From VXYL01 sp963666465 (lineage in GTDB: Bacteria; Pseudomonadota; Gammaproteobacteria; Pseudomonadales; Azotimanducaceae): 64,000 nt of DNA. Positions 8,862-17,511 of the stretch are shown here, one piece after another. The position numbers and the translations under genes were made by a program. Location: contig OY762824.1 in the NCBI GenBank assembly GCA_963666465.1, positions 3,224,001-3,288,000 of the forward strand, read 5' to 3'. Position 1 is the first letter of the stretch. Each line of letters starts with the position of its first letter. Below the pieces are notes generated by a model. That model saw only the letters and a program-made list of their open reading frames with translations, ran no database searches and was not told the DNA's origin.

Positions 8862-9131
8862 CCGCGCGATGATGCGACCGCACGCCTGATGGCCGAGGTA
8901 GGTTGCGAGCACGGGCAGCTTGGCATCGAGGTCCGCACCCTCGCGCCACCAGCGCAGCATCACCTGTAGGGGGAAAGGTGTGGCGCAGATCGTGGAGCCG
9001 CGGCCCCTTGCCCCTGCCGCGAGCGGCATGCCGCAACGGAGCAGGAGGTGGCGGAATACCTCGTAGACCGATCCGCCGCGGGGCGGGACGCCCATGCTTG
9101 CAACAGACGCATCCGACCGGACCGTATTCAC
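8862..9131 (-). pseudogene. Tyrosine recombinase fragment (frameshifted)
   Basis: Two overlapping minus-strand frames together give an integrase C-terminal core: VYEVFRHLLLR, then GPRLHDLRHTF (catalytic HxxR box) in the second frame, then LQVMLRWWREGADLD and LPVLATYLGH back in the first. The frame changes around the HDLRHTF block and the catalytic tyrosine is not found. It overlaps the end of the next minus-strand gene by 4 bp. This is one of four integrase traces in the island. Confidence 0.6.
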
Positions 9132-9838
9132 CCGAGCAGAAGCTCCAGCAACGCCGCCGACCCGGCGCCGACGCCCGCATCCTCCAGAACCCGCCGGACC
9201 GCGATGGCGGTCGACCGCTCGCCCCGCAGCGCCGCCCGCGCGTTCATCGCCGCGGACAGCAGGCCGCTGGCGCCGGCGGCCTCTCCCACCTGCCCCTCCC
9301 CGCCGGCCAGGCGGGCCATCGCCGCGCTCACGTCCGCTTCCAGTTCGGCGTTGCCGAACCCCGACGAGCCGACACCGTCCAGCCGTGCCGCCGCCTCCTC
9401 CGTCGCGAGCACCTCAATGCCGGGAAACCGCTCGCGGTGGGCCGCCACGTAGGCCGCCGAGTCGGTCGCCTTCAACTGGATGTCCGTCGTCTCTCCCGTA
9501 GTGCGGTTCACCAGGCGCACGTCCGCCCCCGGATGGTTCGTCAGCTCGTACATCGCCGCGTCGACATCGTCGCCGTCCGCGTTCTCCCGCCCGACGTAGC
9601 GGAGCTCGTGGTAAATGCCCTTCACGTTGTTCCGGAAACCCGCCAGCCCGGCGCCCGACAGGCTCCCGACGTGCGCCGCGATTTCCGCGACCGATGCATC
9701 CGCGAGGGCGCCACTCGACCGCCGTACCGCCTCCAGCACTATCTCCTCCTCGCCCGAGAACGACCGTTCCCCGCCCAGCAGCTTCAGCAAAACGGCCGGC
9801 ACCACGCCGATGCCCATCCAGGCGACGCCGCTACGCAT
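9128..9838 (-). CDS. Membrane-anchored protein with QLK nuclease-like motif (unknown)
   Basis: About 236 aa from ATG 9838, which overlaps the stop of the upstream gene by 8 bp (ATGCGTAG), implying translational coupling. There is an N-terminal hydrophobic segment (MGIGVVPAVLLKLLGG). A central block follows, FRNNVKGIYHELRYVGREN, then NHPGADVRLVNR and TTDIQLKATDS. The spacing of E, D and QLK resembles a PD-(D/E)XK fold with Q replacing the ExK acid; that assignment is inference. After it comes GIEVLATEEAA and SSGFGNAELEADV. I do not recognise the family. A longer frame to 9886 would add an arginine-rich leader and is less likely. Confidence 0.5.
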   Translation of the reverse strand: MRSGVAWMGIGVVPAVLLKLLGGERSFSGEEEIVLEAVRRSSGALADASVAEIAAHVGSLSGAGLAGFRNNVKGIYHELRYVGRENADGDDVDAAMYELTNHPGADVRLVNRTTGETTDIQLKATDSAAYVAAHRERFPGIEVLATEEAAARLDGVGSSGFGNAELEADVSAAMARLAGGEGQVGEAAGASGLLSAAMNARAALRGERSTAIAVRRVLEDAGVGAGSAALLELLLG

Positions 9839-10493
9839 CGCACCACGCCGCCGCCGTCTCGATCCGCTCCCGCAGGCGTCGCGCAAGACGCCGCAGTCTC
9901 AGCCGGCTCCGCACCCGCAGCGCGGCGAACTCCGCCGACTCCATGTACTCCGCAAGCCTATCCGCGACCGGCGCAAGCGCCTCGCGCAGCACAACTCCCA
10001 TCTCCGCCTTCGACGGCAACTCGCCGCTGTCCGCCAGCTCCCGCAATCCCACGGCCATCTCCATGCAGGCGCTCACCATCTCCCGCTCGCGGCCGCTCAG
10101 CGACTCCGGCTGCCTCGCCTTCCCTTTCCAGGCCCTCAGCACCACGAACCCCCCGGCCACCATGACCGCGGGCGGCACGAACGCGCCGACGGCCATGCTG
10201 CCGAATCCGAGCCAGGCCAGCGTCGCGCTGTTCGCCGCGGCACCGCTCAGGGTTCCGATGGCCGTCCCGGTTCCGGCCGTGCCGACGAGCGACGCCAGCC
10301 CGAACGCGCCGTACGACGCCCCCGCGGCGCCGACCTTGGCCACCAACGCGTTGGCCACCAGCTTGCGCACCGACCTCGGCTCGGCGTTCATCACGGCCGC
10401 CGCGACGCCCGACAGCGTCCTCGCCGTTATGCTCAAACCAGCCCCGATCGATCTTCCGTTCCACCTGCCCCCGCCGCACCCGTGGTCATGCAC
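9831..10493 (-). CDS. Glycine-zipper membrane protein, partner of 9128-9838 (unknown)
   Basis: Up to 220 aa. A basic N-terminal part (EPRSVRKLVANALVAKVG) precedes a long glycine/alanine-rich hydrophobic stretch (GTAGTGTAIGTLSGAAANSA, then GAFVPPAVMVAGGFVVLRAW). This resembles a two-pass membrane domain with GxxxG packing. The C-terminal third is soluble and helical (REREMVSACMEMAVGLRELA). The start is uncertain: ATG 10493 gives the full frame, ATG 10391 would begin at MNAEPRSVRK. It is upstream of and coupled to the QLK-motif gene, so the two likely act together. No function is recognised. Confidence 0.5.
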   Translation of the reverse strand: MHDHGCGGGRWNGRSIGAGLSITARTLSGVAAAVMNAEPRSVRKLVANALVAKVGAAGASYGAFGLASLVGTAGTGTAIGTLSGAAANSATLAWLGFGSMAVGAFVPPAVMVAGGFVVLRAWKGKARQPESLSGREREMVSACMEMAVGLRELADSGELPSKAEMGVVLREALAPVADRLAEYMESAEFAALRVRSRLRLRRLARRLRERIETAAAWCDA

Positions 10494-11743
10494 CCATTAT
10501 CAGGCTGCGCCCGGATCCGCGCGCGAAGGCGCGAACTTGATCGGCTCATCACACCTGAGCCCGAACGCCGCCTGCCGCTGCCAAGGTCGTAGTTCAGCTT
10601 GTGCACGAGCCAGCCCGCGACGGCGTTGTCGACCATCGCCCGCGATGCCGCGGGCGGTGACCGACAGATCGGCGATGGGTCGGGAATTCCTCCACGCCGT
10701 CCTCCTGGACCTCGACGTGCTGCGTACCCCGCTCGCCGCGGGGGTCTCCTCCCTGGCGCTGAAAGCTATGGGTCGTGCCGGCCAGCGTCAACGTTTCGTG
10801 TTTACCACCCCGCCCAACGACAGCCCCTTCGGGCCTTTCGTTAGCAGACTGCTAAACGACTCGCTGGTACCGGTGACACCGGCGGCGGCGCCGGTTTTCG
10901 CGCGGATCGGGCCGCGTAACTGTGCGGTAAGTTCTAATGGACGATCCGGGCTGCCTCATGGCAGTTCCGAACCCGCAGGGCGCTGTGGCGCCGCTTGCGT
11001 AAGTCCAAAGACGCGTTTCCTTGCCGATCATTGCGGCAGTCGCGGCGTGCCTTGCGGCATTCGTTCGCGACCTTGTGGTTTCTGGCGCGCGATCGCTCTG
11101 CGTCAGCAGGCGGGTTCCTGGTGTGAACCCTTGCGATACCTCGCGCCACGGTCTGGCGGCTTCACGCCTGGGAACCCTCGGTTCCGGCGCATTGCGGTGC
11201 TGTGCACCGCCACGAAGCCTTCCAGCCTTCACGACAGCCACGTCGCCAAACGCAACGTGACCGTCAGTTGCTCCTCTCCCGGTGCGTCCTCCGGGGCCGC
11301 GCATTACCGCAGCAGGGTGCTGTCACACGCCGGACCTTGGTCCAGCCACGCTGCATTCGCAGCAGGTTGACGCGGCGCATTATGCCACGTGACGCGCTCA
11401 ATTCATGAGCGCGCCCCGAGACAGAATGCCTATCATCGCCTTGTCGCCACTGGCTTCGTGGGCCCCGTCACTACAGGGCTTTCGCCGCCGCCTGACGGCG
11501 CCGGCGGCCGTAGTGACGGGGCGCAGGACACGGCCGCGATAGCGGCCTTGGTCGCACGGCGTCTCGGCGTCTCGCCTTTTCGGCGAAGACGCCACGCCTG
11601 CGGCGGCGGAAGCCGGCCGTTCCTGCCGCCTTCCGCCTCCGATTCGCCACCCGGCTGTCGCTCGGCAGGAACGCCGTCAGTCCGCCGGATGCACGAAAAG
11701 CGCTGCATGCCGCCGCGTCATCGCCGGCATCGCGCGCCAGAAC
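10494..11743. other. Long non-coding or decayed stretch with palindromes
   Basis: No frame in these ~1.25 kb has convincing protein character; the long frames are arginine- and proline-rich and mutually overlapping. Visible structure includes GTTAGCAG-A-CTGCTAAAC near 10840 and CCCGTCACTAC ... GTAGTGACGGG around 11465-11520. One minus-strand frame (10934-11149) is cysteine/arginine rich (ECRKARRDCRNDRQG) and could be a small protein, but nothing supports it further. Confidence 0.35.
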
Positions 11744-11960
11744 GCGCACGAGAAGCTCCTGCTTTGCGCGATGCAGGGCAACGGGGCGAAGCACGCGACG
11801 CTCGTGCAACGCCAGCGCGCCGGACACGCTCGCGCCAGCGGATCGCGCATGCCTTCGCCTCGTTCCTTCAGATCCGGCCCGGTCCCGTGCGCTGGGCCGG
11901 GGGACGCCGTTCGTCGTCGTCAGTCGCCAGTCGTCAGTCGGTGCGTCGGTGCGTCGGTGC
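11744..11960. repeat. Left repeat pair A-B flanking bactofilin
   Basis: Segment A (about 11744-11810, beginning GCGCACGAGAAGCTCCTGC) and segment B (about 11903-11945, GACGCCGTTCGTCG ...) recur, in the same orientation but reversed order, as B' and A' at 12513-12672. Read on the minus strand, A and A' encode LRPVALxxAKQxLLVRVLxRD, so they look like decayed copies of one coding end. Confidence 0.5.
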
Positions 11961-12028
11961 CGCCTCGCTGCGGCGATGATGAAAGAGAATCCGCTGTCTT
12001 GGCGCGAGCTTGCATTATGGTGGTCGCT

Positions 12029-12511
12029 ATGTTCGGCCCGCGAGCGGAACCAGTGCGCGAGCAGAAGGAGCAGGAGCCGCGCACAAGCGGCAACGCCACC
12101 CTAATCGCGGATCACACCACCGTGCGAGGCGACATCCGCTTCTCTGGCGAGTTGTTCGTCAATGGCCGTGTCGAGGGCGACGTGGTCGGCGAGGGCGACC
12201 GCTCGATGCTTACCGTCAACGAGTCGGGCACGGTTGTGGGTCAGATCGAGGTTTCCAGCGTGATCATCAATGGCCGCGTCGAGGGTGATATTCGCAGCAC
12301 CGGCAAGCTCGAGCTCGCCGAGCGCGCCAACCTGACCGGCAACGTCACCTACCGCGCCATCGAGATGCGGCTCGGCGCCGTGCTCGAGGGCGAGCTGATC
12401 CGGATCGAAGGCAAGGGCGAGAAGGCCGAGCCCGACGAAGGGTCAGCACAGGCGCAGGCAGAAGACGGCGCAGGCGCGAACCGTCCCTGCGCGGGGTTCC
12501 CTAGGGGCTAA
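12029..12511 (+). CDS. Bactofilin (polymer-forming cytoskeletal protein)
   Basis: A 160-aa protein. After a short polar N-terminus, residues ~25-125 form the beta-helical bactofilin (DUF583) core: NATLIADHTTVRGDIRFSGE, VNGRVEGDVVGEG, VVGQIEVSSVIINGRVEG, KLELAERANLTGNV. The tail is acidic and alanine-rich, as is common. Bactofilins polymerise without nucleotide and help position cell-wall or chromosome-associated proteins. I chose ATG 12029 (MFGPR) because family members often begin MF; ATG 12017 adds four residues. The gene stands alone between the A-B and B'-A' repeats. Confidence 0.85.
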   Translation: MFGPRAEPVREQKEQEPRTSGNATLIADHTTVRGDIRFSGELFVNGRVEGDVVGEGDRSMLTVNESGTVVGQIEVSSVIINGRVEGDIRSTGKLELAERANLTGNVTYRAIEMRLGAVLEGELIRIEGKGEKAEPDEGSAQAQAEDGAGANRPCAGFPRG

Positions 12512-12512
12512 C

Positions 12513-12672
12513 GGCGTACGCCGTTCGTCGGCGCCAGTCGCCAGTCGGTGCGACCCTCGAAAACGGCCGGGATCGCGCCGCTATCGACGACATCGCGCTC
12601 CAGGACGCGCACGAGAAGCCCCTGCTTCGCGCCAGGCAGGGCAACGGGGCGAAGCACGCCCTGCTCGTTGAC
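12513..12672. repeat. Right repeat pair B'-A' flanking bactofilin
   Basis: B' (about 12515-12553) shares ACGCCGTTCGTCG and CAGTCGCCAGTC with B; A' (about 12603-12670) shares GGGCAACGGGGCGAAGCACGC with A. The minus-strand frame over A' (12508-12711, 67 codons) reads GVLRPVALPGAKQGLLVRVL; it may be a relic of a longer gene. Confidence 0.5.
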
Positions 12673-12757
12673 TGCACTGCGCCGGCCCGCAGCCAGCGAC
12701 CTCAGCTGCATGGCCTTCTCCAGTACACTTTGCCCATCTCTCCACTCCCGGACCCAG

Positions 12758-13396
12758 ATGCCAGTCAGACGTAAAGCAGGTCAACCAGCGCTGGCACCAC
12801 AGAAGCCCTACCAGGAGCTCCTCATGATGTACGACACGGGCCACGCCTTTGGTGTGATCGCCCGCGCTACGGAGGCCCTCATCGAAAGGTCTGGGTTGAG
12901 AGCGGACCACGCCAATCGACGAGAAATCGAGCGGTGGATCGCGCACAAGAATGTCAGTCATTTCAACCTGCATCAGTGCTTTGAGTCGTTCATCAAGTGC
13001 ATTCGAGCCATCGAACGCATCCCCACCCCAAACATTCACCCGTTGGCCAATCTCTTTGACGGCCTTTCCTCTGATTCCGCGAACGCGCTTGAACGGGCTT
13101 ACAAGGAAACAGTGTGGTCCTCTGACGAACGTGCCATCAGCTTGTGCATTTCGCCAACTCAACCCGGGCCGATCCCTTCCACGCAGGTTGCATGCCTACG
13201 CGACATGCTCGCGCATTGGGACGGGCCCTTCGGCCTCCACAAGAAACGATACCAGTGGGAGCAAGCGGGCGCAGGAAAGCCCATGCAGTTCCTCGACGAT
13301 ATGACGCCCTACTTTGACCTGATGGACCGCGTTGACTCTCGCGTTGCCGAAATGCTTCGAAGGGAACACGCCCGAATTCAAAGCCAGACGGAGTAG
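12758..13396 (+). CDS. Hypothetical protein with HEPN-like pattern
   Basis: A 212-aa protein starting MPVRRKAGQP. The middle has a helical pattern reminiscent of HEPN domains: HAFGVIARATEALI, FNLHQCFESFIKCI, then HPLANLFDGLSSDSANALE, similar to the HxLxxLFxxL signature. The canonical RxxxxH ribonuclease motif is not obvious. Residue usage is less GC-skewed than its neighbours, suggesting acquisition. The HEPN reading is inference from pattern only; without it this is simply an unrecognised ORF. Confidence 0.55.
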   Translation: MPVRRKAGQPALAPQKPYQELLMMYDTGHAFGVIARATEALIERSGLRADHANRREIERWIAHKNVSHFNLHQCFESFIKCIRAIERIPTPNIHPLANLFDGLSSDSANALERAYKETVWSSDERAISLCISPTQPGPIPSTQVACLRDMLAHWDGPFGLHKKRYQWEQAGAGKPMQFLDDMTPYFDLMDRVDSRVAEMLRREHARIQSQTE

Positions 13397-13433
13397 GGGA
13401 TTCGTCGTCCACATTCTCGCGCCCATCGACAGC

Positions 13434-13808
13434 ATGGCCGTCCTGACCCGCAACCGGCTCGCTGAACGTCTCGTCGAGGAGACCGGCGTCTCGCACCGCG
13501 AGGCCAGGGAACTCGTGGACCTGTTCTTCGATACCGTGGCCGACACGCTCCAGGCGGGCGAGGAAGTCCTCCTGTCCGGGTTCGGTCGCTTCCGCCTGCT
13601 CGACAAGGCCGCGCGCCCAGGCCAGAACCCGCGCACGGGCGCGCCCGCCCGCGTCGACGCGCGCCGCATCGTTTCGTTCAGGGCGAGTACCGGGCTCCGC
13701 GCCCGCACGCGGCTGCGACCGCCGGCGCCTGCCAGCGGCGCCGAAGGAGCCGCTCGGGCCAACCCGGAACAGCCCGGCGCGTCAGCCTCGGGCAACGCTC
13801 CCGAGTGA
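13434..13808 (+). CDS. HU/IHF family DNA-binding protein
   Basis: A 124-aa protein starting MAVLTRNRLAERLVEETG. Residues ~1-90 follow the HU/IHF fold: REARELVDLFFDTV dimer helix, VLLSGFGRFRL, the RPGQNPRTG beta-arm tip, and ARRIVSFRAS. It is closest to IHF-alpha-like sequences. The last ~35 residues are an alanine/proline-rich tail not usual in IHF. It lies 37 bp after the HEPN-like ORF. It probably bends DNA in the nucleoid, though an island-encoded paralogue role is possible. Confidence 0.8.
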   Translation: MAVLTRNRLAERLVEETGVSHREARELVDLFFDTVADTLQAGEEVLLSGFGRFRLLDKAARPGQNPRTGAPARVDARRIVSFRASTGLRARTRLRPPAPASGAEGAARANPEQPGASASGNAPE

Positions 13809-14026
13809 CCCCGGCCGGCCTGGTCGACGACTCACTGCACGGCCTTCTGCCTTCCACGCGACAATGCGGCGCTCTGCACGTCCTGCGGCGCTCCTTGAGA
13901 AGTGCCGCATCGCCAGCGCGCTGCGTGTCCTTCAGCTCGATACCTGGTGCCGGTTGACTGATGAGCAGCGCGGGAGTCTGCTGGTCTGCTGGCGCTCAAG
14001 GATCGAATCGAGGGGAAGCTATCCGC

Positions 14027-14410
14027 ATGATGAGCAAGGCGAATCTAGTAATCGGCGCCGGTGTCGTCGCCGGCGTCCTTCTGCTGGCGTTCGAGCGTGA
14101 CGCGCGTGCACATGTCCCGGCGAGATGCGATGACCTGGTGGCGTCGGCGCGGGCCGTGCTTCTGGCAGCGCGAGACGACTTGACGGACCGCGATGCGGCC
14201 TGGGACACGATGGCGCGTGAGATGTCGGGGCTACAGGATGGCTCGTCGGCGCAGTGCGCGTTCATTGCGCGCGGTCTCCGGGACGAATACGACCGGATGC
14301 ACGAGAGCCGCCGCCAAAACGCGGCCGTTCTGCAGGCGTATCTTGACCTGATGCGCTGCGTTCACGGCGATGAGTCGGTGACTACGGCGCCATTGATCGA
14401 GGTTCGGTAG
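14027..14410 (+). CDS. Small exported hypothetical protein
   Basis: 127 aa beginning MMSKANLVIGAGVVAGVLLL, a signal peptide or anchor, with AGGGGAAG-type Shine-Dalgarno sequence (AGGGGAAG, 14011-14018) well spaced before ATG 14027. The mature part is helical with two cysteines flanking a long segment (PARCDDLVASA ... SSAQCAFIARGL) and a third near the end (LMRCVHGDE). No family is recognised. The start upstream at 13961 is less likely because the signal peptide would be internal. Confidence 0.5.
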   Translation: MMSKANLVIGAGVVAGVLLLAFERDARAHVPARCDDLVASARAVLLAARDDLTDRDAAWDTMAREMSGLQDGSSAQCAFIARGLRDEYDRMHESRRQNAAVLQAYLDLMRCVHGDESVTTAPLIEVR

Positions 14411-14569
14411 GAGGCAGAAAGAACAACGGGCCGCTCACCGCGGGGAGGTGGCACCCGACCGGCGCGTCAAGACGGAACAGGCCGTATCACCACGCTCATT
14501 AGAGAGGTTGTATGTCTACAGTAGCGCGCCGGCGGCAGGATCCACCCCGGGGCCCGGCACCCCAGGCCG

Positions 14570-15712
14570 TCAGGGTGCGATCGCGTCCGCCCAGTGCTGC
14601 ATGACCGGCCGGCGCTTCGCCAGCAGGTCGTCGCGTGCGTACGCCGCCACCGTCGCCGATCCCTCCACGTGCGCCAGCGCAAACTCCGACAGCAGTTCGT
14701 CCACCTCGTGCTCGCGCGCCCAGCCCTTGAAGCTCGACCGGAAGCCGTGACCCGACGCCGCGATCCCCGCCTGACGCAAAGCCTGCGTCATCACCCGATC
14801 CCCAAGCATCGCCCCGGGACGGGAACCGGGGAACACCAGGCCGCCGCCCCGGACGTCCTTGCGCGCCTGTACCAGCACCTCGAGCGCCTGGCGCGACAGC
14901 GGCACCCGGTGCGGCCGACCCGTCTTCATCGACGACGCCGGCTTCACCCACACCGCCGCCTCGACGTCGAACTGATCCCAGCTCGCCCGCCGAACCTCCA
15001 CCTGGCGCGACGCCGTCAGCGCCGTGAACCGCAGCGCCCGCTTCGTCGAGGCGGCGCAGTTGCCCGCGTCGATCGTCGTCAGCGCGGCGCCGACCTCGGT
15101 CCAGCACAGCGCCTCGTGGTGCTTCGTCGCCGCTGCCCGCTTCGGCAGGCTGCGCCGCACAGCCTCCACCGGCGAGCCCTCGCGCCGGAACTCCTCGATC
15201 CGCGCCCACTCCAGCACCGCGGTGATCGCCGCCCCCGCCGTCTTCAGGATCGCGTTCTTGCCCGCCAGCGCCAGCGGCCGGAGCACTTCGTGCACCGCCG
15301 CGCTGCCTACCTGATCGACCGGCACCCCGCCGAGCTTCGGCAGCACGTACTTGTCCATGGCCAGCCGCCAGTTCTTCGCCGGGCTCTCTGTTCGCCAGCT
15401 CTGCCGCTTCTGCTCGAAGCAGGCTGCCTCAGCCGCGGCGAAGGCCGGCACCCGGCTGCGCCGCGGATCGCCGCCGGTTCGCGCGACCGCGCGGTTGTCA
15501 GCCGCTACCCGCCTCGCGTCGGCGAGCCGCACCAGATCCGCGCTACCGAGGCCGAGGTCGACGCGTCGACCGTGGATGGTCAGGCGCTGGATCCACTGCC
15601 GGGAACCGCCCTTGCGCACGCGCAGCATCAGGCCGTTACCGTCGGTGTAGCTGCCGGGGGGCGCGGTTCGCACCATGGTGGCGGAGAGGGCGTTGCGGCA
15701 TAGTCGGGGCAC
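14570..15712 (-). CDS. P4-type tyrosine recombinase / integrase
   Basis: A 380-aa site-specific recombinase. The N-terminal arm-binding domain has GSYTDGNGLMLRVRKGGSRQWIQR and DLGLGSADLVRLADAR (DUF4102-like). The catalytic core has TASRQVEVRRASW (first Arg), GHGFRSSFKGW (HxxR), LAHVEGS (His) and VAAYARDD (Tyr nucleophile), so the active-site set is complete. No adjacent tRNA or att repeat was found. It is the only apparently intact integrase of the island and may have driven integration. Confidence 0.88.
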   Translation of the reverse strand: MPRLCRNALSATMVRTAPPGSYTDGNGLMLRVRKGGSRQWIQRLTIHGRRVDLGLGSADLVRLADARRVAADNRAVARTGGDPRRSRVPAFAAAEAACFEQKRQSWRTESPAKNWRLAMDKYVLPKLGGVPVDQVGSAAVHEVLRPLALAGKNAILKTAGAAITAVLEWARIEEFRREGSPVEAVRRSLPKRAAATKHHEALCWTEVGAALTTIDAGNCAASTKRALRFTALTASRQVEVRRASWDQFDVEAAVWVKPASSMKTGRPHRVPLSRQALEVLVQARKDVRGGGLVFPGSRPGAMLGDRVMTQALRQAGIAASGHGFRSSFKGWAREHEVDELLSEFALAHVEGSATVAAYARDDLLAKRRPVMQHWADAIAP

Positions 15713-16014
15713 AGCAGGACTCCGGCGAGCGGTTGCCGGAGCTTACGCCTTGCTCCCCTGGAAGCCAATATGCCCCACGAAAACTCGTGCTATACGGCGC
15801 GATTCCGCGATACGCCGGGAGCGCCCATGGGACAGTCATGTTTACCGTAACGCTATGTTTATCAAGGCGATAACACGACGTTGAGACCCTTCCTCACCTG
15901 CCTTGAGACATCGCTCAGAGCTTACAGACGTCTATACGGCGCAGACTCCTAGCTCGCCCCAACGGGCGCGTCGGCAGTTGCTGCGCAACTGCTGGCCTTT
16001 TCCTTCGTTTCCGC
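15713..16014. other. Intergenic with repeat traces
   Basis: No gene seen. At 15932-15950, TACGGCGCAGACTCCTAG matches the right terminus of MITE-B as a solo end. It is followed by AACGGGCGCGTCGGCAGTTG with a TTGCTGCGCAA-type hairpin, a motif that recurs near 27010-27050 and more loosely near 61895-61945. Confidence 0.4.
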
Positions 16015-16908
16015 TCACTTCGCTTGGGAGGTAAGCGCCTTGTCGAACAGGGCCAGCAGGCGTGCCCAGGCGCGTTCGGCTTGGGGTTCGTTGTACACGG
16101 CCGAGTCGGGTGGGCACCAACCGTGCATGGCGCCTTCGTACACCTCGATTTCGGCGGCGAGGCCGGCGGCGTCGAACGCCTCTCGGAGTGCGCCCTTTGC
16201 CTCCGGGTCGCGTTCGTCGTCGTTTTCGGCAATGGCGATGAGGAAGCTCGCCTGCATGTTGGGCACTAGCAGATGCGGGCTGCTCTCCGCGTCGGTGACG
16301 AGGCCGCCGCCGTGGAAGGATGCGCCGGCGCCGATCCGATCCGGAATTGCCGCTGCGGTGCGCATGACCATCGGGCCGCCCATGCAATAGCCGGTGGTGC
16401 CGATCTTCCGCCCCGTGTCCACCGCAGACTGCGCGTCCAGGAACACCACGAAGGCGCCGGCGTCGGTGACATTGGTATCCGGCGTCAGGGACCGGGCGAG
16501 GGGGAACACTGTGTCCCGCGTGGCCTGATCGGCGAAGCTCGCGCCTTCCAGCACAACCGGCGAACGTGCGGTGCGGTAGTACGGATTCACCACCAGCACG
16601 GAATAGCCAGAGCCGGCAAGCCGATCCCCCATGGCACGAAAGGCGGGCCGCAGGCCAAGGATGTCGGGCCAGACGATCACCCCGGCGTGGCTGCCCGACT
16701 CCGGATGCACGAAGTAGCAATCGGCCTCGCCATCGGGCGTCTGCACCAGTACATTGCTGCCCGTCACGCCGCTCGCCACCACACCGCGTGGCAACATCGC
16801 CGCAGCCGCGGCCCCCGCCGCCACGGCGGTGAAGCGACGTCGCGTCAGCGTTCCGCCCCGCCGGCGCAACGCTTCTTCCGCATCCCTCAACGCATTCTCG
16901 TCACACAT
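16015..16908 (-). CDS. Tat-exported dienelactone hydrolase family protein
   Basis: A 297-aa alpha/beta hydrolase. Residues 20-50 carry a twin-arginine signal (TLTRRRFTAVAAGAAAAAML), so it is probably a periplasmic protein. The catalytic triad of the DLH family is visible: GTTGYCMGGPM (Cys nucleophile), an Asp in AENDDERDP and GAMHGWCPPD (His). ATG 16908 is used because the frame upstream is an R6 repeat. The substrate is not determinable; DLH relatives cleave lactones or esters. It is followed on the same strand by repeat-rich sequence. Confidence 0.8.
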   Translation of the reverse strand: MCDENALRDAEEALRRRGGTLTRRRFTAVAAGAAAAAMLPRGVVASGVTGSNVLVQTPDGEADCYFVHPESGSHAGVIVWPDILGLRPAFRAMGDRLAGSGYSVLVVNPYYRTARSPVVLEGASFADQATRDTVFPLARSLTPDTNVTDAGAFVVFLDAQSAVDTGRKIGTTGYCMGGPMVMRTAAAIPDRIGAGASFHGGGLVTDAESSPHLLVPNMQASFLIAIAENDDERDPEAKGALREAFDAAGLAAEIEVYEGAMHGWCPPDSAVYNEPQAERAWARLLALFDKALTSQAK

Positions 16909-16924
16909 TCCAACGCCCCTCCTG

Positions 16925-16985
16925 TTCCCACAAGGCAACGCGCCTTGGCGACGCGCATGGAGGGCAGGATGCCCTCCCTCCGGAG
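16925..16985. repeat. R6 palindrome copy
   Basis: AACGCGCCTTGGCGACGCGC followed by GGAGGGCAGGATGCCCTCCCTCC, which forms a long stem. It separates the hydrolase from the frameshifted gene behind it. Confidence 0.6.
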
Positions 16986-16991
16986 AGTACG

Positions 16992-17308
16992 CTACTCCCA
17001 ACCGGTTCGAACTCCACCTCGCCGGGCGTGTTTCTGATAGTTGGCGCCGCGCGTGATCCATCCGGCGAGGAACACCACGGCCGAACCTTCCAGCCACAGG
17101 GTGTTGTAGGCAGGGTCAATGTCGGGCAGGGGCAGGTGGGCGAGGAACCACGGCGCTACGGGATGCAGCCGACGATCAGCCTGAACCGGGTGCGAGCAGC
17201 CATCAACGCGCAGGGCCGGATCACGACATGCAGTGCCAGAAGGACCACCAAGCCCCCCGTGGGCGTGAGGAACCCGGCTATCGCTTCCGTCGTCGTCAGC
17301 GCCGTCAT
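16992..17308 (-). pseudogene. Frameshifted small membrane protein
   Basis: From ATG 17308 the frame reads MTALTTTEAIAGFLTPTGGL and VVLLALHVVIRPCALMAART, then hits TAG at 17158-17156 just after LIVGCIP. The overlapping frame continues naturally with APWFLAHLPLPDIDPAYNTL and GSAVVFLAGWITRGANYQK to 16992. Together they make a ~105-aa protein with about three hydrophobic segments and one frameshift. The family is not recognised. Sequencing error is possible. Confidence 0.4.
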
Positions 17309-17511
17309 GCCGCATTCCCCTCACACACCAGCTCCGGCGACCATGGCCCCGCAGTGTCATCGGGCGAGACGCGAGCGACCACCCTGTTCGTTGCGCGTGG
17401 ATGGGGCGACGCATGAGGCCTCGTTCGCCGTCGCGATGCACGCGCCTTGGGCGGCACGGTCACCTGCGATAGGGTAGTACGCATAGATGCATATCCGGGG
17501 GGAGAAACAAG

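Noticed and set aside
10934..11149. Cysteine/arginine-rich minus-strand ORF
   Set aside because: No ribosome site, family or conserved neighbour; noted under the region entry only.
9694..11370. Long plus-strand frame of about 558 codons
   Set aside because: Proline/arginine/serine-rich antisense shadow of the 9128-10493 genes, running into non-coding DNA; no protein-like motifs.
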